Positions 48,855 through 59,576 of a DNA stretch of 64,000 nt are shown piece by piece; the stretch's first letter is position 1; the number at the start of each line of letters is the position of its first letter. The DNA comes from Medicago truncatula. Taxonomy: Eukaryota > Streptophyta > Magnoliopsida > Fabales > Fabaceae. The position numbers were made by a program, and so were the translations under genes. The DNA is taken from NCBI RefSeq assembly GCF_003473485.1, contig NC_053042.1:5293501-5357500 (forward strand), in the 5' to 3' direction. The notes under the pieces were generated by a model that saw only the letters and a list, made by a program, of their open reading frames with translations, made no database searches and was not told the origin of the DNA.

Positions 48855-48894
48855 ATTATGAAGTTTGATCTAGGCCTTGGCCTAATAGATGGGC

Positions 48895-49888
48895 CAAAGA
48901 GGGAATTGCTAGAGGAAAGTTGCTTTTCTGACATTGAGAAGTTCACAATAACACATGTAAATGACCTAAAAGCCCTTGACGGCAGTTAACTACCGTTTGC
49001 CAAACCAGCGGTAGTTAACTGCCGCTGGCCTCAACGGTAGTTAACTACCGCTGGAAATTGTTTTTCTGCTCATGCCCACTTGTTCTGCCACCAACTTCCA
49101 TTCTTTAATTGCTTTTGTTCTTCGTTTTAATTCATGTTCATAGAAACCCTCAACAATCCTTTCTCTTCGTTCTTCAACTGTAAATTTAAAAGTATGGCAT
49201 CCTCAAGCAGTACTGGATCTAACCCAAGCTGGATTCGTTGTACCAACATGAATCATAGATGTTTAAAACGAAGTCGGATTCGTGCTCTGAGGCGATTGGC
49301 GGAGAAAAGGAGATCGGTCCGGAAATTAGAATTGATGTACAAGGATCGTTTGTGAGGCCGTTAAGCATGGAAGAACATATTGAAACATTGATTGTTTTTC
49401 AAACACCCAATTAAACTTTTACCCAATAATACTTTCACTGATATTTGTGTTGTGAAACTCTGTTCAAGCTAATTCAGAAAAATTCCAAAATATTGCTTGA
49501 TTCCATTATAGAGAGGGATTATTGGTGTTTGGTGTTTGAAACGATGAAGGAATCGATGAAGAAGGGTGAAAACATACTACTTCAGATTAATTTGTTTCCT
49601 TTCATTTTTTCTTCTTCTTGTTTTACAAGATCCTTCCATTTGTTATGTGATGTGTTGCGTGTTTACTGCAAAATTAAAAAATCAGAAAAGCAATTAAAAA
49701 ATGGAAGTTGGTTGCAGAACAAGTGGGCATGTGCAGAAAATCAATTTCCAGCGGCATTTAACCACCACCGGTTTGACAAACAGTAATTAACTGCTGCCGG
49801 GGACTTTTAGGTCATTTACAAGTATCATTGTGAACTTCTCAATGTCAGAAAAGCAATCTTCTTGCTAGAGATCAAATTGCTCTTCTCC
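48895..49888. mobile_element. long-TIR element (MULE-like), about 1 kb, with phased palindromes
   Basis: Arms of about 200 bp are inverted copies: both carry TTGCTTTTCTGACATTGAGA, GTAAATGACCTAAAAG, GCCCACTTGTTCTGC and CCAACTTCCATT. The left arm contains three palindromes centred on AGTTAACT (48979-48996, 49008-49025, 49035-49050). The internal 49130-49650 has short coding-looking frames (49134-49355, basic C-terminus; 49445-49600) that could be captured gene pieces. The superfamily call is an inference from arm length; no clear target duplication was found. Confidence 0.7.
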
Positions 49889-50229
49889 CAATCATTTTTA
49901 CTCATTCTCATCCCAAACTATCTAAAATACCCCCAATGTGAGTTAAGATTGCCTTGGATTACATTTAAATAATTCTGAAATTGTCGTTTTGCTTTGCTTC
50001 TTGGTAACTTCTGTAACATAGCAAAAATTATTAGTACTTGCATGCTTAGTTTCTAACGTTTCTTCATAAAATGGATGACTTGATGAAAAAACGAATTATC
50101 GACTTGTTTATGATTAATAGTTTTGTCCCATAAAAAATTGATTAATATTATTTTGAGAAGTTGGAAAGGTCTCTGGTTTGTATATATGAATAAAGTGCAA
50201 GGTTTTCCATCTCTTTGTTCACCTAATAA
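49889..50229. other. intergenic stretch
   Basis: No gene or clear repeat seen. Confidence 0.4.
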
Positions 50230-50459
50230 GCAATAGTACCGATAATAACAGTTGATTTCGGTTTAAAATAGTTCGATTTGGTTCGAAACAGTTCGGTTTA
50301 GTTAAGTTAGGTTTTACCTTCTAAAATTCGATTTTGTTTGGTATTTTATATTTTTTTTTCCAATGGTTCTAATAATGACAGTTTAGTTTGGTTTCAGAAC
50401 AGTTCGGTTCGGTTTGGAACATTTCGATTTAGTTCGGTTCGGTTCAGTTATTTTAAATT

Positions 50460-50963
50460 GAGTTAAATATGTATTTGGACCATGTAAATATACCAACTTT
50501 TCGATTTAATCTCTCTAAAATTTTACTTCAACATTTAGTCCCCTAAAAAATTTTCATCTTCACTTTTGGTCTCTCCTTCAAAGTAAACTCATATGTAGGA
50601 TTAATATTTTTGAATAAAATTTTGCATAAAAATTCATAATATTATAAGGATCACTCCAAAAAAAATTATAATTTTTTAACAAAACATGAATTTAATATGA
50701 ATTTTTATATTTTTTTTACGGGTACAAATTCATATTTAATTTGTTTTGTTAAAAAATTCTATTTTTTTTTAAAGATCATTATAATATTCTACACATATCT
50801 GCACAATTTCAATAAAAAAAAAAAATAATACTAAAATTAACTTAAAAATAGGGATCAAATGTAGTGATTGAAAATTTTTAGTGACTAAAAGTTGAATAAT
50901 TTTTTAATAAGGACTAAAACAAAAAATTGGTATATTTATAGGGACTAAAAACATATTTAACCC
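50460..50963. mobile_element. Mutator-like MITE, 504 bp, with a 9-bp target duplication
   Basis: Left end GAGTTAAATATGTATTTGG and inverted right end GGGTTAAATATGTTTTTAG; both continue with TAAATATACCAA. TTTTAAATT occurs at 50451-50459 and 50964-50972. A 9-bp duplication plus these ends fits Mutator-type non-autonomous elements, which are frequent in legumes. Confidence 0.85.
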
Positions 50964-50974
50964 TTTTAAATTTA

Positions 50975-51613
50975 GGCTTAATTACAGTGTTCGGCCCTTA
51001 ACTTTCACGAAGTTGCGATTTTGGCCCCTTAAGAAAAAAAATACAATTTAGCAGTTTTGACCCCCAAAGACCAATTTTTGGTAAAAAAAAATAACACTTG
51101 GCACCTCACTTAGGGTGCCACGTCAGCGTGGACCGAGTCAAAATTGACCTTCGGGGCCAAAACATCCACATATGCAAAACTTTTTTTTTGGAGAAATAAA
51201 AATGAAATATTATAACTTCAGTGATGGAAACGCTTTAGTACAAGGTGTACTAAAATGTTCCACCCCGGTAAAGACAACTGTCACAAAGTATAATTACAAG
51301 GAAAAGTCAGTCAATACCCAAACAATATAAAGGGTTCGACCACCAACTTTGAGAACCGTACACAAAAGTGATTTTGTTGGCTTTAAGCCACCACAACGAA
51401 TGAAATTTTACTTTATCGAATAACTGCTCAATAGGTGTTGCTATGTTGTTGAACAATCTGTTGTTTCTTTCATTCCACAACAACCATAATAATTGAAGAA
51501 AAGAGCAACATGCCAACATATGCAAAATTTAGGGGGCGATTTTGTAATTTTTTTTTTAGGGGGCCAAAATCGCAACTTTGAGAAAGTTAAGGGGTTAAAA
51601 CTGCTATTAAGCT
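50975..51613. mobile_element. second Mutator-like foldback element, with a 9-bp target duplication
   Basis: Left end GGCTTAATTACAGTGTTCGG and inverted right end AGCTTAATAGCAGTTTTAAC; the arms share CTTAACTTT, AAGTTGCGATTTTGGCCCC and are long. TTAAATTTA lies at 50966-50974 and 51614-51622. It is split by a LINE fragment at 51180-51515. Confidence 0.83.
51180..51515 (-). mobile_element. 5'-truncated LINE insertion with a target duplication
   Basis: On the minus strand the frame reads LLWLLWNERNNRLFNNIATP then KVKFHSLWWLKANK, the C-terminal zf-RVT tail of a plant LINE, followed by 3' UTR and an A9 tail (T-run at 51181-51189). ACATATGCAAAA at 51168-51179 and 51516-51527 is an exact 12-bp target duplication. 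Confidence 0.88.
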
Positions 51614-51686
51614 TTAAATTTATCAACCAGTTCAGTTGAATTCGATTATGTTTTCATTCCAAACCGAACCATGCTCATCCCTAATT

Positions 51687-51966
51687 ATGAGACAAGACAA
51701 AAGCAGAGAATTTTCGCATTTCGAGAATAACAAAGATAAATTTAAGGTAACTTATCATGTTGATTTTTTATGTTGAAACTTCTTCGAAGCTCTGCTAACA
51801 TTTAATTAAATTCTTTTACAAGGCCGCACTTCTTCAGCAAGTCAATGATCTTCTGGTACGCATTTGCATTGAAACAACTACTGCACGTGGAATAGTTGAG
51901 GAATTAGAGGCTTCAATAAATAAAACCAATAGAGAAGGAGCTTCAATTAGGCCACACTTTTACTAG
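51687..51966 (+). CDS. possible small two-exon gene or gene fragment, 67 aa
   Basis: An ATG at 51687 opens a 20-codon frame to 51746, then GTAACT, a 76-nt T-rich interval, TTTTACAAG and an in-phase continuation 51823-51966 (ALLQQVNDLLVRICIETTTA, then RGIVEELEASINKT) to a TAG. Codon use and the heptad-like Leu/Ile spacing look protein-like. I recognise no family. It could equally be a transduplicated exon pair next to the nested transposons. Confidence 0.3.
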
Positions 51967-52785
51967 TTGTATTTGAATGCAACCCAACGTGACTTAATTT
52001 ACGTTGGAGTTTGTCGTACGTTAACTCATATTGATATCTAACGTAAACGTAAGTTAACTTGCATTAGTTTTATCAATCATAATTTAACTTAGGTTGAGGT
52101 TATTTTATGCTTTTTGGGGTGGGAAGGAGTAAAAATGATTGGGAGAACGAATCGCTAAGGTGGCCAATTGGTTACGATAGGCAGCATAGTTTTTTTTTAT
52201 TTTTTTTAAAGATAGGCAGAGTTTTTTTGTTTTTGTTTTTGAATTCAGATAGGCAGAGTTAATAAGAGAGGAAATGGCAAGTAGTATAAGTGTATGATAT
52301 TATCCTCTAAAAAAAAGTGTATGGTATAATGGAATATTTTCTGTTAGAAAAGGCAACTGAAATCTTTATTGAAATTTTAAATGAATCAAAGATCTTTCCC
52401 ACTCCAGAAATTGAAGTTCTTTCAACAATAAAGGTTAGCACAGTATAATAGTATGTCACTTGGAATACCGATACTTAAAACAAAAGAGATTCAAAGACCT
52501 AAACCATAAGCTTTAAAGTACTATTGTTAAAAAAAAGGTGTGTGATGCATGTATATGGCACTACCAACACATGGAAGACATAATATGATTTTTTTTTTTT
52601 CTCAATTAGCTAGATAGGGTTAATGTAGTCAATAACAATGCATTTCAAATCGATCTTGACAAAAAAAAAAAAAAAACATTTAAAACTAAAAAAAAAATAG
52701 CAAAACGGATATTTTGCATATGTGACGTTATTTGTCTTGATAAGGCATGTATGTCTACTCGATCTATAGAGTTAAACTTTAACAA
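51967..52785. other. intergenic DNA
   Basis: No gene seen. Words of the GTAACTTACGTTA type (related to TTAACTCACG) recur near 51985-52105. Confidence 0.4.
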
Positions 52786-52920
52786 GGATCCCTGTGAGCT
52801 TAATTCAGTTGGTAGAAATATTTTCATATTATATGTAAGGGTTTGGATTTGAATCTCGAACATCTCACTTCTCCACATTTAAAATATGTGAGCTCTAGCT
52901 CCTAAACTACTTAAAAAAAA
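52786..52920 (+). mobile_element. tRNA-derived SINE, long form (copy 4)
   Basis: Reads TGTGAGCTTAATTCAGTTGG (A-box), a decayed B-box (GGATTTGAATCTC), and a 3' body with TCTCCACATTTAAAATATGT, GAGCTCTAGC and CTACTT, ending in A9. AACTTTAACAA before it and AACTTTAGCAA after it form an 11-bp target duplication with one mismatch. Confidence 0.78.
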
Positions 52921-53962
52921 ACTTTAGCAATTAGAAAAATGGATTTGAAATGATAAATCAAACATTTGTCAAAGTAACAATTACAATACTTTTTATACAA
53001 AAATTACATCTTTTACTTGCTTAAATTATGATATCTAAAAATACTTGTTTGCATTTTTCTGAACATTATTAAAGTAGATCAAACTCATACTTTACAAAAT
53101 CTAATCTATCCATCTTTCAAAAAAAAAAAATCTAATCTATCCTCGCCCCTAATTGTTAACCTAATCACATGTTTATCTTTAACTAATATTAATTGATTTG
53201 ATATTTAATTACTTTTATATTCTAGATAATCAATAATATATTAGTATTTGTTTAAGTTTGGCTGCTTGCTTGGCAACAGAAAAAAAAATAGTTTGGCTTT
53301 TTGCCTAATAAAAAAGGTTTAGCTGCTGGTTCCCGAAGAAAGAACATAAATATCCAGCACACAATAGGTAAGCAGTGACTTAAGCCTTTTTGGAGGGATT
53401 TTTTTCCTTTCTTTTTTACCTTTTTTAATTGAATAATATTTTGATTGAATATACAAATTGATCCTTAAAACGGTAAGAATTTTCATAAAAATCTTTTATT
53501 TTTATAAATTAGTATCACTAGAATTATAAGATGTATTTGAAATGATCGTTATTTTAACTTCTGTTATTTAAGATTAAAATGTTTTACTAATCAATCTTTG
53601 GATTGGATACAGAATTTAAAAAGAAAAAAAGATTAAAATGTTTCACGTTTTGTTTGGTTACACTTAAAATGTTTCACGTTGATCTCACACAAATATCATC
53701 TCATTAGAACTAATTTATCTATGGAATTTAAGTTATCTAATCAATAAATTGTCTACAATTGCTTTCTTCAAAAAAAAAATTGTCTACAATTGCAATTTTA
53801 TTGGGGACGTATTATGAAGTGACACTGACATTGGTGTGAGATTAAAATGCAGGAATGCAAATTCAATTAATGTGTTACATAAAAGTTAATGAATCGACCA
53901 CTTTGTCTAACACTTTACAATTTTCAAGATGTATTGTCCATTCATAAAAAATGGTGACTATT
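52921..53962. other. intergenic DNA
   Basis: AT-rich. Two copies of AAAATGTTTCACGTT near 53637-53680 and of AATTGTCTACAATTG near 53747-53790 occur. No gene seen. Confidence 0.4.
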
Positions 53963-54290
53963 AGAGCATAATAACAAAGCTCCGAACCAAACCTAAATTG
54001 ATAGATTTTTCTCGCTTTGGTTGAGTTTGGGTTTTTTCAAGTTTCAAAACACAGATAGGGGACAAGTAATTGGGATATAAGTATCAATCTCGAACTCATA
54101 CACAAACTCGTCATGAATGTAAATAAATCAAATTATTATCTCTTTTATATAAATAGAAACTTAAATTCTAATTAAATCATTTAACTCACATAGTCAAAGT
54201 CTCAGTCTTTCAGACGACGTTCACTTCTCTAAATTCTCTCTCTCCGCCTTCCACATCTCAAACCCTCGATCTCTCTCTTCTCCATCACTA
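53963..54290. mobile_element. hAT-like non-autonomous element, copy 2 (decayed)
   Basis: Shares with the copy at 57042 the CCAAACCTAAATTGATAGAT, TTGAGTTTGGGTTTTTTC, CTCGAACTCATACACAAACTC and TTTTATATAAATAGAAACTT blocks in the same order, plus the CT-rich leader-like part. The left terminus is diverged and the right end absent. Confidence 0.65.
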
Positions 54291-54753
54291 GGTGTGTATG
54301 TGAGTCGGTTTGAGTTGGGTTTGACCAAACCCAAAACTGAACCATATAGGTACTCCAATTTGGGTGAGGTAAAATAGTCACTTGCTAATTTCTGAGTTGG
54401 GTTGGTAATTGGTTAACCAATTTTTTATTATTATTAAATGACTAAATGACAAGTACTCATAATTTTTCTTAAATATTACTCTACTTTTTAATTTTTTTTT
54501 AAAAATTGGTTAACTTATTTTTACTATAACTTTATGCATCATAGAATAATAATAATATCAAATAATAAACTCCATTATAAAATACTTGCAACAAACTAAA
54601 GTTGTATGACATTAAATTGCATTAGTATTAAAATAAGCAAAAAGTGTAACATCTTGATTTGTAATTTAACATGTTTTGATTTTCGTTACATAGGATACCA
54701 TGTGTATGTTTTGAAATATAACTTGGTTTATGACCATAACCTTTAGTATTTTT
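54291..54753. other. repeat debris and intergenic DNA
   Basis: GAGTTGGGTTTGACC and GGTTGGTAATTGGTTAACC words suggest another GGGTT-type repeat whose partner may lie at 54935-55110 (ACCCAATTACCAAGTCCAA). No gene seen. Confidence 0.4.
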
Positions 54754-54880
54754 TTTTGTCAAGTAGCCTATTGGCTGAAGCTCACACATTTTAATGTAGA
54801 GGAGTGGGGACAGAGTTCGAACTCCCGTCCCTGCATATATTATGCATTGTTCCTACCAACTGAGTTGAGCTCACGGAGAC
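54754..54880 (-). mobile_element. tRNA-derived SINE, full-length long form (copy 5)
   Basis: On the minus strand: CGTGAGCTCAACTCAGTTGG (A-box), GCATAATATATGC, GGGAGTTCGAACTC (B-box), then a 3' body with CTCTACATTAAAATGTGTGA, GCTTCAGCC and CTACTTGAC and an A-tail. ACCTTTAGTATTTTT occurs exactly on both sides (54739-54753 and 54881-54895), a 15-bp target duplication that fixes the ends at 127 bp. Confidence 0.93.
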
Positions 54881-54895
54881 ACCTTTAGTATTTTT

Positions 54896-57041
54896 CTTCT
54901 ACCCTATGAAAATAAAGATAAAAAATATTGACATTATTGGGTAAGTCGATTTTTCGGATACCCGAAACCCATTTATTTTTATGGGTTTTCCATTTTGAGA
55001 AACCATATTTACCCAATTACCAAGTCCAATCCATTTTTTTGGGTTTATTGAATGGATTTCACCGAATTTTCTGTATTGACCCAATCCATATACACCCCTA
55101 TTCATCACCATAGACATCGATCATCATCTTTTTGTTGGAACCATATGACATGATCAAGATCTTTTCAAAAACTCAACAACTTATATTTCCAAAGACAGAA
55201 TCGCGAGTGGAGCACAAATTGCACTAGAAGGCAATGAAACTATTGCAATTTTTTTTTTTTTTTTTTTTGAAAGAAATGAAACTATTGCAATTAAAAGTCA
55301 CTCAAGTTTGAAACCAATTTCATATGCTTTATATTTTGAGGAGTGCTACCAACACTTTCTTTTTAACACTCTTTTCAACACTCACTCTTTTATTGAATAA
55401 AATTAACGTGGAGCCTACACTTTGGAAATAGAATCCACATAAGGTGCTATGAGTTACATTGGTTTCACTAAATAAAAGAATGAGCGTTAAAGATGGTGTT
55501 GTAAAGAGAGTGTTGCGAATATTACTCTTATACGTTTCATTGGTCGAAATCTTTTAAGTGTTGTTCAAATGTTGCAAAATGGCTACAAAGTGCTATTTGA
55601 AACATAAAAATTGTGTAATTAAATAACAAAATGCAATTTTTTATTTACGCATGCTGCATCGTCGTTAGTGTTCATCATCAACGAGACTTGTTGTTTGACC
55701 ACTTTTATCAAGTTGGGATTCGATATAAGAAGCTAATACTCTTCATCAAACCATATACTTTGATGTTGTTGTTTAGTTAATAGGAAAGTCTCATCAAATT
55801 GGATTAAGAGCAAACAAACAAGTAAATTGGATATCATATTTTCACCGAAAACTTATAAGACGTTACATATATTAATATATATCCTCTCTCTTGTATGTTG
55901 TTCGATATTCACTTTTCTAACTCACATAAACCTTCTACCTCACACTTGACATACAAGAAAAGTGAGAAAGAGAGGAGGTGATAGTAAGATGGAAGACAAA
56001 GAAATCACGAGATAAATGGTATGGTGTAGGAGAGAATCAAGATTTAAAGTTATAATGAACATTACATGTAATGTGCCACTGCCAGTGGAAGTCTACTCCA
56101 CTTGGTGACATGAGAGTGTACATACACCCCAACAAGAAAACTCTCCCATGTGAAATGAATGATTTTTTGTTCCTCTTTTTCTCATTACCCCATTACCTAC
56201 CGTGTAACAAATCAAACCACATCTCAAATGCTGATAGCGTGCCTCTATCTTAAATGCGTGATGCAATTTGTATCAACCACAACACCATATTCTATTATTC
56301 TTATATAAAATATATTTGCATTTGTCTTAATTCACACTACTCTATCTTTGACGTGAGAATTCCATCCAATTTCAAGTGGAATAATTCATAGGATACAAGC
56401 AATGAATTAATCACCCATCACTATTCACATTCCAAGTTGCAAAATGTAAATTAAATCAATATATATAGTAAGGCTTTCTTTAAGGTCGGTCCATAAAATT
56501 GTTGATAATTAGAAAAGTCGTTGGTTGAGTTGCATTTTGCATAGTTAGTTGTTAGTAGTAGGAGTACAGTAGCGTGCCGGCTGCTATTGAAATGAGATCC
56601 TTATCTGTGACCGCATTCATTCACATTACTTAGACCCCTCAAAATTAAATAAAAACAAAAACAAGAACCTTTCTTTTGTACTTTATTCAGAATATTGACT
56701 AGAAACTTCTTTTGGAATTTGGAACTAGTCTTCCTTCAAATTTCACTCCCCACAACTTGGTGTAGTACTTTCTCAGTCCCTTCTCCACTTCTCTCAATGT
56801 CAGTGCGAGTGCCTTATGACTTATTCTCGAACCTCAATTCACTATAGTAAGACTACACGCTTTAGGGCATTAGGGAAGTTACAATATCTACCATCGTCTG
56901 ATTTTGATCGGACTGTTCGGATTTAAAGCTTTGATAAAAAAATTAGATAGATAAAATGATAATAATAATTGAAAATTTACGAAAATAATGATAGTGATTG
57001 AAAATTTACGAATCTCGTTCACGACGTGCAACTTAACAATT
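54896..57041. other. intergenic region
   Basis: No gene recognised. A T-run of about 21 is at 55248-55268. An inverted pair of AACACTC.. / ..GAGTGTT words at 55340-55525 may mark a small MITE. The open frame at 56071-56253 has no domain. Confidence 0.4.
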
Positions 57042-57648
57042 AGATATGACAACAAAACACATACATGCGGATACCCGCCTGAACTAAACCCAATTTAACG
57101 GGTTTTCTCCGCTTTGACTGTGTTTGAGTATGAGTTTGGGTTTCTCCGATTTCAAAATACTGGTACAGGACGGATAACAGGGATATATGTACCCACTCCA
57201 AACCCAAATTCATACCAAACTCGTCCCGAATGTTGAAAGTCAATTTATTATCACTTTTATATAAATAGAAACTCAAACTCAAAACTATTTCAATCACACA
57301 GCCAGAGTCTCAGACTTTCGATTGACAGACACTTATGATAGTTCTCTCTTTTTTCATTCCATATCTCACAATCTCGACCTCTCTATTCTCCATCATCATA
57401 ACCATCGATCGCCGTCATCTCTTTGCTGTATAATGAATTACAACATTGCGACTAAGGCTAAAAAATATTTTTTTATTAAAAAAAAGTTTATCCACTACGG
57501 GGAATACCCGAACCCTTCGTGAACGAAAATGAAATTTGATTTCTCATCTCTGCTGGGTATGGGTAGGGTAACGAGTAAATATATGAGAGTATGATATGGG
57601 GACAGAGAAAGTAAAACTCGTCCCCACTCTGCCCCATTGTCATGTCTA
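57042..57648. mobile_element. hAT-like non-autonomous element, 607 bp (copy 3, both ends present)
   Basis: Starts TAGATATGACAAC and ends TTGTCATGTCTA, near-perfect 12-bp terminal inverted repeats. TTAACAAT at 57034-57041 and 57649-57656 is an 8-bp target duplication, the length expected for hAT elements. Inside are a TATA-box block (TTTTATATAAATAGAAACTC, about 57255) and a CT-rich leader-like segment. No transposase. Confidence 0.85.
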
Positions 57649-58102
57649 TTAACAATCTCGACATCTTTTTCAATTGATTTAAGATGTACCATGAACAAAT
57701 TTCAATAAATTTAGTTTTTAGAAAAATTTAAAATCTATTTATTTTGTGGATCGTTTAATCTCGATTGAACATTCGTACATCTTCTAAATACGTGCAAATT
57801 TGACTACAAAAAACATCAGAAAATAAGATCAGACGGTCACGAATCTCTCAACTATGCGAATGTGAGGCAAAAAAAAAAAAAAAAAAACCTTGAGTCCCAT
57901 GGTGTTATTACACTTTATTTGACCGACTTAAGGTCATCACCCTTGGCCACCAAGAAACTCACCCTAAACGTGCTCCACTATAATATCCACCTGTATTTCA
58001 GATTCTATTTTAATCAATTAATTGATTGTTGTATTTAGCTTGCCCACCGCGCTTACTTGCTCACCACTTGTCACGCAACTTCCACTTCAATCCTCACCTC
58101 CT
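57649..58102. other. upstream region of the zinc-finger gene
   Basis: Contains an A18 run near 57870 and a GACCGACTTAAGG phrase. It should hold the promoter of the zinc-finger gene; no specific stress element is asserted. Confidence 0.4.
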
Positions 58103-58108
58103 TATAAA
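58103..58108 (+). promoter_or_regulatory. TATA box of the C2H2 zinc-finger gene
   Basis: TATAAA lies 81 bp before the ATG, in the context CTCCTTATAAACCG, and is followed by a C/T- and A-rich leader without upstream ATG codons in frame. The expected start site is about 58135. Confidence 0.7.
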
Positions 58109-58183
58109 CCGAGCTCACTCACACTCATTTCCACTCATACCAAAACTCATCTCAAAAATTTCAATACCTATCTCTTTCTATCA

Positions 58184-58882
58184 ATGGCTCTAGAAGCACT
58201 TAACTCACCCACTTCTACTACCCCTAAATTCACCTTCGATGAACCAAATCTTCCATGGACTAAACGTAAACGTTCTAAACGTTCACGTTCATGCACTGAA
58301 GAAGAATATCTCGCTCTTTGTCTCATCATGCTTGCTCGTGGCCACACCAACCGCCACGATTTCAATCCTTTGAATCCACCACCAACAACCATTGACAACA
58401 ACAACAACAACACCAAACTCAGTTACAAATGTTCTGTTTGTAATAAAGAGTTTTCTTCTTATCAAGCGCTCGGTGGACACAAAGCAAGTCACCGGAAAAA
58501 CTCCGTCGGTGGCGGTGGTGATGATCATCCATCAACTTCCTCAGCTGCTACCACAAGCTCAGCCAACACAAACGGTGGTGGTGTTAGATCTCATGAGTGT
58601 TCGATTTGTCATAGGTCGTTTCCGACAGGACAAGCTTTGGGTGGACACAAACGTTGTCACTATGAAGGTGTTGTTGGTGGTGGTGCTTCTGCTGTAACTG
58701 TCTCTGAAGGTATGGGATCCACACATAGTCATCAACGTGATTTCGATCTGAATATCCCGGCTTTTCCGGAGTTTGCTAATAAGGTTGGAGAAGATGAAGT
58801 TGAAAGTCCTCATCCTGTTATGATGAAGAAGAAAGCTCGTGTTTTCGTGGTGCCCAAGATTGAAATTCCGAATTTTCAGTGA
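58184..58882 (+). CDS. C2H2 (QALGGH) zinc-finger repressor, ZAT10/ZPT2 type, 232 aa, intronless
   Basis: Nuclear transcriptional repressor of the C1-2i class; members respond to cold, drought, salt and wounding, and alfalfa and Medicago ZPT2 proteins also act in nodules. Seen in the sequence: a basic nuclear signal [10 protein letters not shown] at 27-36, an L-box [14 protein letters not shown] at 40-53, two zinc fingers with the plant QALGGH core ([20 protein letters not shown] at 81-100, [20 protein letters not shown] at 137-156), Ser/Gly-rich linkers, and a C-terminal DLNIPAF EAR repression motif at 188-194. The ATG at 58184 sits in a good context (ATCAATGGCT) after a TATA box; the open frame extends upstream but has no ATG. 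No introns, as usual for the family. Confidence 0.95.
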   Translation: MALEALNSPTSTTPKFTFDEPNLPWTKRKRSKRSRSCTEEEYLALCLIMLARGHTNRHDFNPLNPPPTTIDNNNNNTKLSYKCSVCNKEFSSYQALGGHKASHRKNSVGGGGDDHPSTSSAATTSSANTNGGGVRSHECSICHRSFPTGQALGGHKRCHYEGVVGGGASAVTVSEGMGSTHSHQRDFDLNIPAFPEFANKVGEDEVESPHPVMMKKKARVFVVPKIEIPNFQ

Positions 58883-59018
58883 TGAATTATTTGAGATGTA
58901 GATTTACTTTTAGTGAAAGATTAGTAGACAAGTTTATTTTATTTCTTATTTGGAAAATTTTTAGGATTATATGATTTTGTATAAAGTTTGGGTTGGGGGA
59001 TTCATTTCTTTCTTTGGA

Positions 59019-59059
<41 letters not shown>

Positions 59060-59542
59060 CTTAAGATTTGTAATTTACTTGGTTGCAATTCAATTTATTT
59101 ATTTATTAAATTTTATTGATTTACTTATTTTTGTGAAATGATTGATTAGGTGGGTAAAATGGGTGTGAAATGGGATAATTATGATGACACATGAAACAGT
59201 GGAACAGAGTGGCGTGGTTGAGTGTTTCTGTTTCTGTTTGAGTTCAGTTGAAACTTGAAACTAGTTGCGCATGATTCTGTTTCTGTGAGTATTGCTGACG
59301 GTTTTTACAGTTATAATATTGCCTACCAATAATAGTTGTACTTCACTCTTTTTTTTCTTTTCTAAAGAGTAAATATCTATCGGAGAATATCAAAAAGTGC
59401 TTAATGGCTTTGATAAGCAACAAGAAAGTCCTTGAAGAAAATGGTGTACTTGGTGGGTCTTGCTAAAGACGTTTGTTAAAAATGAAAATAATTAATAATT
59501 TTTACGTAGAAATAATTGTTTTTTATATTTTTCTTTATGGAT

Positions 59543-59576
<34 letters not shown>

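Larger units (their letters stand above)
50230..51684. mobile_element. host element rich in GGTTCGGTT words, interrupted by nested insertions
   Basis: Left of the insertions (50230-50459) the DNA is full of GGTTCGGTTT-type words; right of them (51623-51684) it ends CCAAACCGAACCATGCTCATC, the inverted form of the same words. This fits an old GGTTCGGTT-type repeat split by the two elements at 50460-50963 and 50975-51613. Confidence 0.5.
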
